This document shows, piece by piece, positions 18,918 to 26,969 of a DNA stretch of 64,000 bases; the first letter of the stretch is position 1; every line of letters starts with the position of its first letter. The DNA is taken from assembly GCF_016612535.1 (NCBI RefSeq), contig NZ_JAENXS010000001.1, positions 1,637,501 to 1,701,500 of the forward strand, given 5' to 3'. Both the position numbers and the translations under genes were made by a program. The stretch is from Bradyrhizobium diazoefficiens. Its GTDB lineage: Bacteria > Pseudomonadota > Alphaproteobacteria > Rhizobiales > Xanthobacteraceae. The notes beneath the pieces are model-generated. The model was given only the letters and a program-made list of their open reading frames with translations, had not been told where the DNA came from and made no database searches.

Positions 18918-19303
18918 GCAGCCGCAGCTTCTTTCAACGGCTTCGGATCGAAATAGGGACGCAGTTCCCTGATCTTTCCGTTCTCGATCCGAAAGAAGTC
19001 GAAGATTGGCACCACAACTTCTGTTGCACCCGCCGGAGCGAAGGTCGCTTTCCATAGCGTGCCCACGCAATCGCCATCGACCAGATGGCGCTCCACTTCG
19101 GCCCTGCGTACGGGGATTCTGGGAAATACGCGCTTCTTTAGGAACTCCGCCGCGGCTGCCTTGCCGACCACGGGGTGTTCCGGATCGATCGGGCTGATCA
19201 GCACGATGTCGTCGGCGAACGGCATCCTGTCCAGGTCATTCGACGTGAGACCCGCGAGAAAATCCTCGATCGCTTTGAGCTTCTCGTCAGTCGCGTTGGC
19301 CAT
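18914..19303 (-). CDS. SnoaL/NTF2-like small protein
   Basis: This 129-residue protein starts MANATDEKLKAIEDF at 19303 with GGAGGAA in front. The layout IEDFLAGLTSNDLDRMPFADDIVLISP, then GKAAAAEFLKK and VPIFDFFRIENGKIRELRPYFD is the typical SnoaL-like/NTF2 cone fold (polyketide cyclase or ketosteroid isomerase relatives). The C-terminus EAAAA is low complexity. Substrate unknown. It lies downstream of the cupin gene, separated by a stable hairpin. Confidence 0.72.
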   Translation of the reverse strand: MANATDEKLKAIEDFLAGLTSNDLDRMPFADDIVLISPIDPEHPVVGKAAAAEFLKKRVFPRIPVRRAEVERHLVDGDCVGTLWKATFAPAGATEVVVPIFDFFRIENGKIRELRPYFDPKPLKEAAAA

Positions 19304-19429
19304 TTCGGTTCCTCCGATCTGCCTGCTTGACCTGCAAAACGCGCGACTGCCGCAAACGTTGCGTTCGGCTTCCACGCCGAGGGAAAACGCAAACTTGCCA
19401 ACAAGCGCGATGTCATGCGCACGCGACAA

Positions 19430-19455
19430 GGGGCCGGGATTTTCATCCCGGCCCC
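19430..19455. terminator. strong hairpin behind the cupin gene
   Basis: A perfect 11-bp stem GGGGCCGGGAT with a 4-nt loop (TTTC) lies between the cupin stop and the NTF2-like start. There is no T-tract on either strand, so it may be an mRNA 3' stabiliser or a weak terminator rather than a classic one. Confidence 0.55.
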
Positions 19456-19493
19456 TCTCCGTCGTGGCCGCTGGGAAGCGTCCTTGAATAAGA

Positions 19494-19949
19494 TTAGCCG
19501 GCACCCATCAGTGTCGCGGAACGGCGCTCGCCCGCCGAGAGGAACATCCGCTTCAGCTTGTTGACGACGCGGATCATGAAGCCAATGACGGCCGGGTTGG
19601 TCTTGCGGCAGAAGGCGATCTTCTTGACGTGGCCTTCGACATGCCATTTGGCATGCGCGCCGTCGCGGAAGAAGATGACGTCGCCGACGCCGTAGCGCTT
19701 CGGCGGCATGCCGTCGCTCTCCAGCACGATCGATCCTTCCAGGATCATGATCGTCTCGTCGAAATCATAGTACCAGTTGAAGCGGCCTTCGGTGCACGAC
19801 CAGATGATGGTCGAGGAGGTGCCGTCTGCGCTGGTCGACAGGATGTGCGAACGCGAGACCGGGTTACCCTCGATGATCCATGCCGGCTCGATCGGCCGCA
19901 GCTCCAAATCCACATTGCAACTACTGATTTCAATCAACGCGCGCGACAT
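19494..19949 (-). CDS. cupin-domain protein
   Basis: This 151-residue protein has a single cupin barrel. Motif 1 is weakly recognisable at WYYDFDETIMILEGSIVLESDG and motif 2 at YGVGDVIFFRDGAHAKWHVEG, similar to cupin_3/DUF861 proteins. The metal-binding His set is incomplete (Glu in DFDETIMILEG, His in GAHAKW). The ATG at 19949 follows GGGGAAGC. Part of an oxidative or sugar-modifying role is possible, but nothing nearby fixes it. Confidence 0.72.
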   Translation of the reverse strand: MSRALIEISSCNVDLELRPIEPAWIIEGNPVSRSHILSTSADGTSSTIIWSCTEGRFNWYYDFDETIMILEGSIVLESDGMPPKRYGVGDVIFFRDGAHAKWHVEGHVKKIAFCRKTNPAVIGFMIRVVNKLKRMFLSAGERRSATLMGAG

Positions 19950-20185
19950 CTGCTTCCCCAGGCGATAGAATAAGTATGGCCGGGTCGGACCCGGATTGTT
20001 TCGAAAGATGCCGGGAAGGCTAATAGCCGGCTTTTAATTCTTTCTTACGCACGCCCCGACAATCAGCCGCAAGTTGCAGACGCGAAGCGGTTAACGTCGC
20101 GATTTCCCTGCAAATTCGAGCACATGAACCGATCTTTTCCGGGGTGCGACAAAGTGCGCGAAGCGACCCAGAAGGAGCCCCATCG

Positions 20186-20740
20186 ATGCCCCTGACCCCA
20201 GAGGTTCTGACAGCCCAAGGCGAGATCGTCGCCTGGCTCGGCAGCCTTGACGTCTCGTTTGCGCCGGACGAGGAGCCCTGGTTCACGATCGACGGCGTCG
20301 AACGCGCCCGGCAGATCGGCAGTGACGGCTCAGGCGGCGCCTTCGTGCTGCTGCCGTCGCGGAATGTGCTCTACGTCTCGTCCGAAGGTCGCGCGGGCAT
20401 TGTCGCCGACAGTTTCGAGGCGTTCATCCAGCTCGTCATTGCCCACCCCTATTGGCTCGACATCCTCAAATTCTCCGCCGGCGGCGATCTCCAGGAAATG
20501 CGCCGCGCGGCGGATGCGCTGGAGGCGACACTCGAGGACGAGGACGACGTCAACGAGGCGAGAGAGGAAATCCGCGGGGGACTCGACCTGCCGGAGGCAG
20601 ACGATCCGGTCGGCGCGCTTTACGAGGCGGTCGCAGCCTCCGACGCCATCGTGCGGGCCACCGACGGCAGTCCGTTCACGACGCTGTTCAACCGCTTCAG
20701 CATCGACAACAACCCGATGCTGCGGAACCCGGCGGCGTGA
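20186..20740 (+). CDS. hypothetical acidic protein
   Basis: This 184-residue protein starts MPLTPEVLTAQGEIVAWLG at 20186, chosen for AAGGAG at 8-nt spacing. It is strongly acidic in its middle (LEATLEDEDDVNEAREEIRGG). The stretch FVLLPSRNVLYVSSEGRAGIVADSFEAFIQLV recalls SMI1/KNR4-like (SUKH) proteins, but I cannot confirm it. No signal peptide or membrane segment. Solitary gene. Confidence 0.55.
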   Translation: MPLTPEVLTAQGEIVAWLGSLDVSFAPDEEPWFTIDGVERARQIGSDGSGGAFVLLPSRNVLYVSSEGRAGIVADSFEAFIQLVIAHPYWLDILKFSAGGDLQEMRRAADALEATLEDEDDVNEAREEIRGGLDLPEADDPVGALYEAVAASDAIVRATDGSPFTTLFNRFSIDNNPMLRNPAA

Positions 20741-20781
20741 GACCCTTGACGCCAGCGTTTGGACTTGAACCTTCCACGATC

Positions 20782-20860
20782 GTCATGGCCGGGCCTGTCC
20801 CGGCCATCCACGCCTTGCGACACAAAGAACGTGGATGCCCGAGACAAGCCCGGGCATGAC
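20782..20860. repeat. palindromic GTCATGGCCGGGC-type dispersed repeat
   Basis: Outer arms CGTCATGGCCGGGC and GCCCGGGCATGACGA are inverted, and inner arms GGCCATCCACG and CGTGGATGCCC are also inverted. The element forms two hairpins. I recognise it as a repeat common in Bradyrhizobium-type genomes. It separates two convergent genes. Confidence 0.75.
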
Positions 20861-20871
20861 GAGCTGCGGCG

Positions 20872-22128
20872 TTACTTCGCCCACTCGCCCTTGCGGAACA
20901 CCGGCACCTTGCTGCCGTCGGCCAGAATACCGTCGATGTCGGTCTCGGCCGAGCCGATCATCCAGTCGATATGGATCAGGCTCTGGTTGCCGCCTTGCGC
21001 GGCGATCTGCTGCGGCGTGAGCTGCGCGCCGTTGACGAAGCACTTCGAATAGCATTGGCCGAGCGCGATGTGGGACGCTGCGTTCTCGTCGAACAGCGTG
21101 TTGTAGAACAGCAGCCCGCTCTGCGAGATCGGCGAGGAATGCGGCACCAGCGCCACTTCGCCGAGGCGGCGTGCGCCCTCGTCGGTGTCGAGCACCTTGT
21201 TCAGCACTTCCGCGCCGCGCGAGGCCTTGGCGTCGACGATCCTGCCGTCCTCGAAGCGCACGGCGATGTTGTCGATCAGCGTACCCTGGTAGGACAGCGG
21301 CTTCGAGCTCACGACATGGCCATAGACCCGCCGGCAGTGTGGCGTGGTGAAGACCTCTTCGGTCGGAATATTGGCGTTGCAGCTGATGCCGTTCTTGGAG
21401 AGCGAGGCACCGCCTTCCCATTCATGGCCGTCAGCCAAGCCTATGGTGAGGTCGGTGCCGGGCCCTGAATATTGCAGCGCGCGAAAACGCTGGCCGTTGA
21501 GCCAATTGGTGCGCTCGCGCAGCACTGCATTGTGGCTTGCCCAATTGGCCGTGGCGTCCTCGCGATCGACACGGGACGCCGCGAAGATGGCGTCCGCGAG
21601 CTTGCCGACCGCGATCTCTTCGGGATCGTTCGGGAAGACCTGCTTGGCCCAGGATGTGCTCGGATAGGCGATGATGTTCCAGTTGGTATCGAAATTGACG
21701 ATCTTTTCCAGCGCCGGCTGATACGCCATGGAATTGGCCTTGCTGGCGCGCGCCACCTTGGACGCATCTTCGCCCGACAGCAGCATCGGATTGTCGCCGA
21801 CGATGGCGAGACGCGCGGTGTTGTCGGCGAACGCCTTCGCCATGCCCTCGTAGAGCCAACCGGCGGCGCGATCAAAGCTGCTGTCGTGACCGTAGCGATA
21901 GCGCGCCAGTGTCATTTCTTCGTCCGAGAGGATCGGCGTCACGATTCCCGCGCCGGCCTTGTAGGCGTGCACGGCGATCCGCCGCACCAGCGGCAGCGCC
22001 ATCGCTGGCGCCGTCAGAAGAAGGTCCTGTCCCGGCCGCAAGCCCAATCCCACCTTCACCGCCACCTCGGCCAAACGGTCGAGTTTCACGGGATCGATGG
22101 AAGTTGCGGAATTGCGTTGATCAGTCAT
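20872..22128 (-). CDS. M29-family metallo-aminopeptidase
   Basis: This 418-residue cytoplasmic aminopeptidase is of the AmpS/aminopeptidase T/PepS type (family M29), removing N-terminal residues with two metal ions. Typical segments are TNWNIIAYPS, NIPTEEVFTTPHC (metal Glu), VALVPHSSPISQSG, NAASHIALGQCY (His) and LIHIDWMIGS (His and Asp). The length is normal for the family. It is followed on the same strand side by a lyase gene 102 nt upstream, with no obvious shared function. Confidence 0.9.
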   Translation of the reverse strand: MTDQRNSATSIDPVKLDRLAEVAVKVGLGLRPGQDLLLTAPAMALPLVRRIAVHAYKAGAGIVTPILSDEEMTLARYRYGHDSSFDRAAGWLYEGMAKAFADNTARLAIVGDNPMLLSGEDASKVARASKANSMAYQPALEKIVNFDTNWNIIAYPSTSWAKQVFPNDPEEIAVGKLADAIFAASRVDREDATANWASHNAVLRERTNWLNGQRFRALQYSGPGTDLTIGLADGHEWEGGASLSKNGISCNANIPTEEVFTTPHCRRVYGHVVSSKPLSYQGTLIDNIAVRFEDGRIVDAKASRGAEVLNKVLDTDEGARRLGEVALVPHSSPISQSGLLFYNTLFDENAASHIALGQCYSKCFVNGAQLTPQQIAAQGGNQSLIHIDWMIGSAETDIDGILADGSKVPVFRKGEWAK

Positions 22129-22230
22129 GCCGGGTCCTCTGTCGGAATCTCTCGTTCAATCTAAGTCTAGCATCACGAGACACAAGTGCGCGAGCGTCTT
22201 GGCGCCTGTGAAAGATACGCAGTTTGGTTT

Positions 22231-23592
22231 TCAACGCGTTGCCGATTTCAGCACCCGGTCGACCATGGCCGGCGCAAGACCAAGGTAATTTATCGGTGAA
22301 GTGAGGGCCTCGATGCCGGCGCGATCGATTTGGGCCGTGACGCGCGGATCGGCCGACAGCGCATCGGCAAGGCTGATGCCCTCCTCGTTGGCGAGCCGGC
22401 AGGCGTCGTAGACCACGTCGTGCGCGTCCTGCCGGCCCATCTGCGGCGCCAGCCCCATCATGACCGCTTCGGCCACAATCAGACCACGACTAAGGGCGAG
22501 GTTGTCGTTCATCTTCCTCTCGTCCACGATCAGGCCAGCGAGGGCGAACTTGGCCTGGTGCAGCGCGCCGGCAGTCAGCACGAAGCTTTCGGGGATCGCC
22601 ATCCATTCGGCGTGCCACGGACCGGTGGCGCGCTCGAAATCCTGCACCATGGCATCCAGCATCAGCCCCGCGTGCTGACGCACCGCCTTGGACGCGGCAA
22701 GCATCAGCTCCGAGGAGATCGGGTTGCGCTTCTGCGGCATGGTCGAGGAGGCGCCGCGGCCCTTGACGAAGGGCTCATAGACCTCGGCGAATTCGGTCGA
22801 GGCCATGATCATGATGTCGAGCGCGATCTTGCCGAGCGAGCCGGTGACGAGCGCGAGGAAGTTCACGGCCTCGGCAAAGCCGTCGCGCGCGACGTGCCAG
22901 GTCGAGATCGGAACGCCAAGCTTCAGTTCGGCACAGAGCGCCGCCTGGACCTCGAAGCCCTTGTCGCCGAGCGAGGCCAGCGTGCCGGCGGCGCCCGCGA
23001 ACTGGCCGACCAGCACGCGCGGCTTCAATTGCGTCAGACGCTCGGCCTGGCGGTCGAACATCGCAAGCCAGATCGCGGTCTTGTAGCCAAAGGTCACCGG
23101 CAGCGCCTGCTGGAGATGGGTGCGGCCCGCCATCGGCGTGTCGCGATGGCGCCTGGAGAGATCGGCGAGGATTTTGCGCAGCTCCGCGATATCGCGTTCG
23201 ATGACCTCGAAGCCAGCGCGCAGCTGCAGGACCACCGCGGTGTCCATGATGTCCTGCGTGGTCGCGCCCCAATGCACGTAGCGGCCGGCCTCGCCGCACT
23301 GCTTCACCATCTGATGCACCAAAGGCAGGATCGGATAGCCGACGATGTCGGTCTCCTGCCGCAGCAACTCGAAGTCGAGCGCGGCGACATCGGTGCGGGC
23401 CGCGATCTGATCGGCGGCGTCCTGCGGGATCACGCCGCATCTCGCCTCGGCCTTCGCGAGCGCCACCTCGACTTCCGCATAGCGCCCGACCAGCGCGACA
23501 TCGGAAAACACCTCGCGCATCTGCGGCGTGCCGAAAGCATCGCGGAACAGCATAGAATCGAGCACGGTGGTCGAGGCGGGAAAGGCGGACAT
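22231..23592 (-). CDS. fumarase/aspartase-superfamily lyase (PurB/PcaB-like)
   Basis: This 453-residue lyase carries the superfamily signature GASSTMPQKRNPISSE, the early YVHWGATTQDIMDTA motif and the AGRTHLQQALP motif. Together these give the catalytic Ser/His set. It resembles adenylosuccinate lyases and 3-carboxy-cis,cis-muconate cycloisomerases; the length favours the PcaB-like branch, but no beta-ketoadipate gene is nearby. It therefore probably acts on another dicarboxylate adduct. The start MSAFPAS at 23592 is accepted. Confidence 0.82.
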   Translation of the reverse strand: MSAFPASTTVLDSMLFRDAFGTPQMREVFSDVALVGRYAEVEVALAKAEARCGVIPQDAADQIAARTDVAALDFELLRQETDIVGYPILPLVHQMVKQCGEAGRYVHWGATTQDIMDTAVVLQLRAGFEVIERDIAELRKILADLSRRHRDTPMAGRTHLQQALPVTFGYKTAIWLAMFDRQAERLTQLKPRVLVGQFAGAAGTLASLGDKGFEVQAALCAELKLGVPISTWHVARDGFAEAVNFLALVTGSLGKIALDIMIMASTEFAEVYEPFVKGRGASSTMPQKRNPISSELMLAASKAVRQHAGLMLDAMVQDFERATGPWHAEWMAIPESFVLTAGALHQAKFALAGLIVDERKMNDNLALSRGLIVAEAVMMGLAPQMGRQDAHDVVYDACRLANEEGISLADALSADPRVTAQIDRAGIEALTSPINYLGLAPAMVDRVLKSATR

Positions 23593-23878
23593 GGGCGCTT
23601 CTTTGCTGCTGTTACTTTATGTGGGAGATAGCTTACGCAGGTGACCGTGTTCGGCAATGGTGGTCCGTCGGCATCCGGATATCGCCGGAATGCCGCGACA
23701 ACCTGACCAAAACCGTCACATTCCAATTCAAGTTGTATTCCTCCACGCAAATGGCATGGCAGCCATCCGGCGGTTGCGTTGAACCGGGCTGACCTCCCGG
23801 GGGACTTACAGACCTCAAACCGAAATCTATTTTGATTTCATCAATGCCTGAAATCGCCGTGAGGCCCGAGTTTTCGAC

Positions 23879-25438
23879 GTGCAGTTTATGTTCCGGGACC
23901 ACCTTCTCGACACCGACCGGCGCGAGCTGAGCCGCGAGCAGGTTCCCGTATCCGTGGAACCGCAGGTCTTCGACCTCGTCGTCCATCTCATGGAGAACCG
24001 CGACCGGGTCGTCAGCAAGGACGAGCTGATCGACAAAATCTGGCACGGCCGCAGCGTCTCCGAATCCACGCTCACCAGCCGGATCAATGCGGCGCGGAAG
24101 GCGATCGGCGACAACGGTGCCCGGCAGGCCCTGATCCGCACCATCGCGCGCAAGGGCTTTCGCTTCGTCGGCGATGTCGAGACCCAGTCCGGGGCAGCGA
24201 CGGTAGAACCCGGCCGCGGCCTCCCAGCGTCGCACGCCCCGCTGGCACTGCCCGACCGGCCCGCGATCGCCGTGCTGCCCTTCACCAACATGAGCGGCGA
24301 CCGCGAGCAGGACTATTTCTCCGACGGCATCAGTGAAGACATCATCACCGCGCTGTCGAAGCTGCGCTGGTTCTTCGTCGTCGCGCGCAACTCCTCCTTC
24401 GTCTACAAGGGCCGCGCCGTGCATCTCAACGAGGTCGCGCGCGAGCTCGGCGTCCGCTATGTGCTCGAAGGCAGCGTGCGCCGAAGCGGCGATCGCGTGC
24501 GCATCTCCGCCCAGCTCAACGACGTCTCGACCGGAGGCCATCTCTGGGCGGAACGCTACGATCGCGAAATCGCCGACATCTTCGCCGTGCAGGACGAGAT
24601 CACAGAAGCCATCGTCGCCGCGATCGAGCCGCAGCTCTACGCCGCCGAAAATTTTCGCGCCCAGCAGAAGCCGCCGGGTAGCCTCGATGCCTGGGACTTC
24701 GTGATGCGCGCGCTGTCGCGTTACTGGCGCATCACGCGCGAGGACAATGCATCGGCGCAGGCGCTGCTCAAACAGGCAATCGCGATCGACCCGGCCTATG
24801 GCAAGGCGCTGGGCCTGCTCGCGACCAGCCACGTCTTTGGCGCCCATATGGGCTGGGCCGACATGGGCGCGACCGTCCCCGTCGCGGAAGCCGCAGCGCT
24901 TGCCGCGGTCGAGGCCGATCGCGACGATGCCTGGGCCCATCACGGGCTCGCCTATGCTTATCTGTTCCGCCGCCGCTTCGACGATGCGCTGGCGGAATTC
25001 GAGCTGGCGCTGATGCTCAATCCGAATTTCGCGATGGCGCACGCCTTCTACGGCGTCACGCTGTGCTACGCCGGACGGTGGCAAGACGGCGATGCCGCCG
25101 CACGCCGCGCGCTGCAGCTCAGTCCGCGCGATCCGCTCGCGGCGATCTATTGCGGTGTCGCGGGCTACGCCCAGTTCATCGGGCATAATTACGAGGACGC
25201 CATGCAGATGGCGCGGGAATCGATGCGCCAGCGGGCCGATTTCGTCGGCGCGCACCGCGTGCTGACGGCAGCGGCCGGCATGTCGGGTGATCCCGCACTT
25301 GCCGCCTCCGCGCTGGAAGGCTTGCGCCGCGCCCAGCCCGGCATCTCGCTCGCCTGGATCACGCGCGACCTGCCGATGCTGCGGGACGAGGACCGCGCGC
25401 TTTATCTGGAAGGATTTCGGCGCGCGGGGCTGGAGTAG
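23879..25438 (+). CDS. winged-helix/TPR regulator with TolB/FlgO-like core (copy 1)
   Basis: The 519-residue protein has an OmpR/CadC-type winged helix at residues 1-95 (PQVFDLVVHLMENRDRVVSKDELID ... split; TLTSRINAARKAIGDNG), a TolB/FlgO-like domain at about 125-260 (AIAVLPFTNMSGDREQDYFS, GVRYVLEGSVRRSGDRVRI) and TPR-like repeats to the end. No membrane segment separates the parts, so it should be a cytoplasmic DNA-binding sensor. The start is GTG at 23879, matched by a GTG at the same place in the paralogue at 26.97 kb. Target unknown. Confidence 0.85.
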   Translation: MQFMFRDHLLDTDRRELSREQVPVSVEPQVFDLVVHLMENRDRVVSKDELIDKIWHGRSVSESTLTSRINAARKAIGDNGARQALIRTIARKGFRFVGDVETQSGAATVEPGRGLPASHAPLALPDRPAIAVLPFTNMSGDREQDYFSDGISEDIITALSKLRWFFVVARNSSFVYKGRAVHLNEVARELGVRYVLEGSVRRSGDRVRISAQLNDVSTGGHLWAERYDREIADIFAVQDEITEAIVAAIEPQLYAAENFRAQQKPPGSLDAWDFVMRALSRYWRITREDNASAQALLKQAIAIDPAYGKALGLLATSHVFGAHMGWADMGATVPVAEAAALAAVEADRDDAWAHHGLAYAYLFRRRFDDALAEFELALMLNPNFAMAHAFYGVTLCYAGRWQDGDAAARRALQLSPRDPLAAIYCGVAGYAQFIGHNYEDAMQMARESMRQRADFVGAHRVLTAAAGMSGDPALAASALEGLRRAQPGISLAWITRDLPMLRDEDRALYLEGFRRAGLE

Positions 25439-25482
25439 TCCCTCCCCCTCGCCCCGCTTGCGAAGAGAGGGTCGGGGTGAGG
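25439..25482. repeat. CTCTCCCC-type repeat, short copy
   Basis: The CCCTCGCCCCGCTTGCGAAGAG hairpin followed by AGGGTCGGGGTGAGG lies right behind the stop codon at 25438 and ends at the convergent GFA gene. It belongs to the family seen at 7.9 kb. Confidence 0.7.
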
Positions 25483-25487
25483 TCCTC

Positions 25488-25910
25488 CTATTCCTGCATC
25501 ATCTCACCGCTGCCGCCGAACTCGGCGGGAAAATCCTTCAGCTTGGGCAGGCCGTCGCGCATCGGCAGCACCGTCTCGGAATAGTTGACGTGGACGCCGG
25601 GGGTGAAGGCGAGCGTGGGGAGGGTGGCGGTGAAGACGTCGATCAGGTCGAGCGGCGGGTGATTGGTCATGAGATGACCGCCGCACTTCCTGCAATATTT
25701 GCGCTGGCTCATCGGCGTCTTGGCGAAGGTCTCGACGTTCTGCGCGCCTTCGGTGATGCGCACGGCCTCCGGCTTCCACAGGCTGAAGGCGTTCACCGGT
25801 CCGCCCGACCACGAGCGGCAGGAGCGGCAATGGCAATAACCCATCGCCGCAGGCTCACCCGTGACCTCGATCGTGACCGCGCCGCAGAAGCAGTTTCCGA
25901 CATGTTTCAT
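25488..25910 (-). CDS. GFA-family (glutathione-dependent formaldehyde-activating-like) zinc protein
   Basis: This 140-residue protein has the GFA zinc-ligand pattern: GNCFCGAVTIEV, CHCRSCRSWSGGP and YCRKCGGHLMTNHP. Members related to Gfa/CENP-V bind glutathione adducts or act as carbon-sulfur lyases, and true formaldehyde activation is shown for only some. It sits between two paralogous regulators, next to an MddA/NnrU-like methyltransferase. Start at 25910. Confidence 0.85.
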   Translation of the reverse strand: MKHVGNCFCGAVTIEVTGEPAAMGYCHCRSCRSWSGGPVNAFSLWKPEAVRITEGAQNVETFAKTPMSQRKYCRKCGGHLMTNHPPLDLIDVFTATLPTLAFTPGVHVNYSETVLPMRDGLPKLKDFPAEFGGSGEMMQE

Positions 25911-25964
25911 TTCTCGTCTCCATTTACGGATAAAGTTGGAGAGGCAGGCGATCTACCTCTACTC

Positions 25965-25992
25965 CCTCTCCCCGCCCGCGGCGAGAGGCGAA
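25965..25992. repeat. CTCTCCCCGCC half-palindrome
   Basis: CTCCCTCTCCCCGCCCGCGGCGAGAG is a short member of the 7.9-kb repeat family, between the GFA gene and the methyltransferase gene, both on the minus strand. The methyltransferase stop is at 26047, so the repeat lies in the operon gap. Confidence 0.6.
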
Positions 25993-26046
25993 ATGGCACT
26001 TGGCCGCATCGTCCGTTCAGAGGACGCGCGCCAAGAGAGACAACAC

Positions 26047-26835
26047 CTAGAGTGACCGGCGCCAGGGAATAAGCATCGACACCCGCTGTTTGTACTGCCG
26101 GTATTCGTCGCCGAAGAGGTCGACGAGATCGTGCTCCTCCAGCGCAATGCCGACGAAGATGTAGGCCGTGGTCACGGCCGCGAACAGGAGATGGCCTGCG
26201 GTCATGGTCGGCGCCGCCCAGAAGGCGATGATGAAGCCGAGATAGATCGGATGACGGACGAATTTGTAGAGCAGCGGCGTCTTGAACCGCGGCGGCGCGG
26301 CCTGCTTGCCGATGAGATTATTCGCCACCTGATGCAATCCGAACAATTCGAAATGGTTGATGATGAAGGTCGAGGTGAACACCAGCACCCAGCCCGCGAA
26401 CGACAACGTGACCAGCGTCACGGCAAGATCGGGATTGGCGACGTCCCATATGACCATGGGCAACGGACGCCACTGCCAGAACAGGAGGAGCAATGACAGG
26501 CTGGCGAACAGCACATAGGTCGAACGCTCGACCGGCCTGGGGACGAATTGCGTCCACCACGCCTTGAAGCGCTGGCGCGCCATCACGCTGTGTTGAACGG
26601 CGAACAGCGCCATCAGAAGCAGATTGATGATCACGGCCTCGGCCATGGGCGTGTCGGTTCCGGTGTCGATGGTCTTCGGCACCACCAGCCCCATCACAAA
26701 ACCGATGGCATAGACAATCGTAACGCAAAACACGAGATACGCCGCAATTCCGTACAGAAAAGCGATGAACTTGAAAACTTTCGAACCCGAAACGTCGGGC
26801 CTCAGGGAATCAACCTGATGATCAATTTGGGTCAT
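26047..26835 (-). CDS. MddA/NnrU-like membrane S-methyltransferase
   Basis: This 262-residue integral membrane protein starts MTQIDHQVDSLRP at 26835 behind CGGAGC; the longer upstream frame is arginine-rich and improbable. About six hydrophobic segments are followed by the PEMT/ICMT-type motif KFVRHPIYLGFIIAFW and EEHDLVDLFGDEYRQYKQRV. This layout fits methanethiol S-methyltransferases (MddA, forming dimethylsulfide) and NnrU-like proteins. MddA is known in Bradyrhizobium, which supports it, but the substrate is inferred. Confidence 0.75.
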   Translation of the reverse strand: MTQIDHQVDSLRPDVSGSKVFKFIAFLYGIAAYLVFCVTIVYAIGFVMGLVVPKTIDTGTDTPMAEAVIINLLLMALFAVQHSVMARQRFKAWWTQFVPRPVERSTYVLFASLSLLLLFWQWRPLPMVIWDVANPDLAVTLVTLSFAGWVLVFTSTFIINHFELFGLHQVANNLIGKQAAPPRFKTPLLYKFVRHPIYLGFIIAFWAAPTMTAGHLLFAAVTTAYIFVGIALEEHDLVDLFGDEYRQYKQRVSMLIPWRRSL

Positions 26836-26969
26836 AAACAGCTCCGTTGTGCCAAAAATTCGGCACTTCATTGGTCGCTGCACCATGCCGCATCGGAGGT
26901 CCCCTGACTTTCGTGGACGATTGATTTTCGCCTGAGACGACTTTGATTTTTGCTTGAGACGACAGAAAC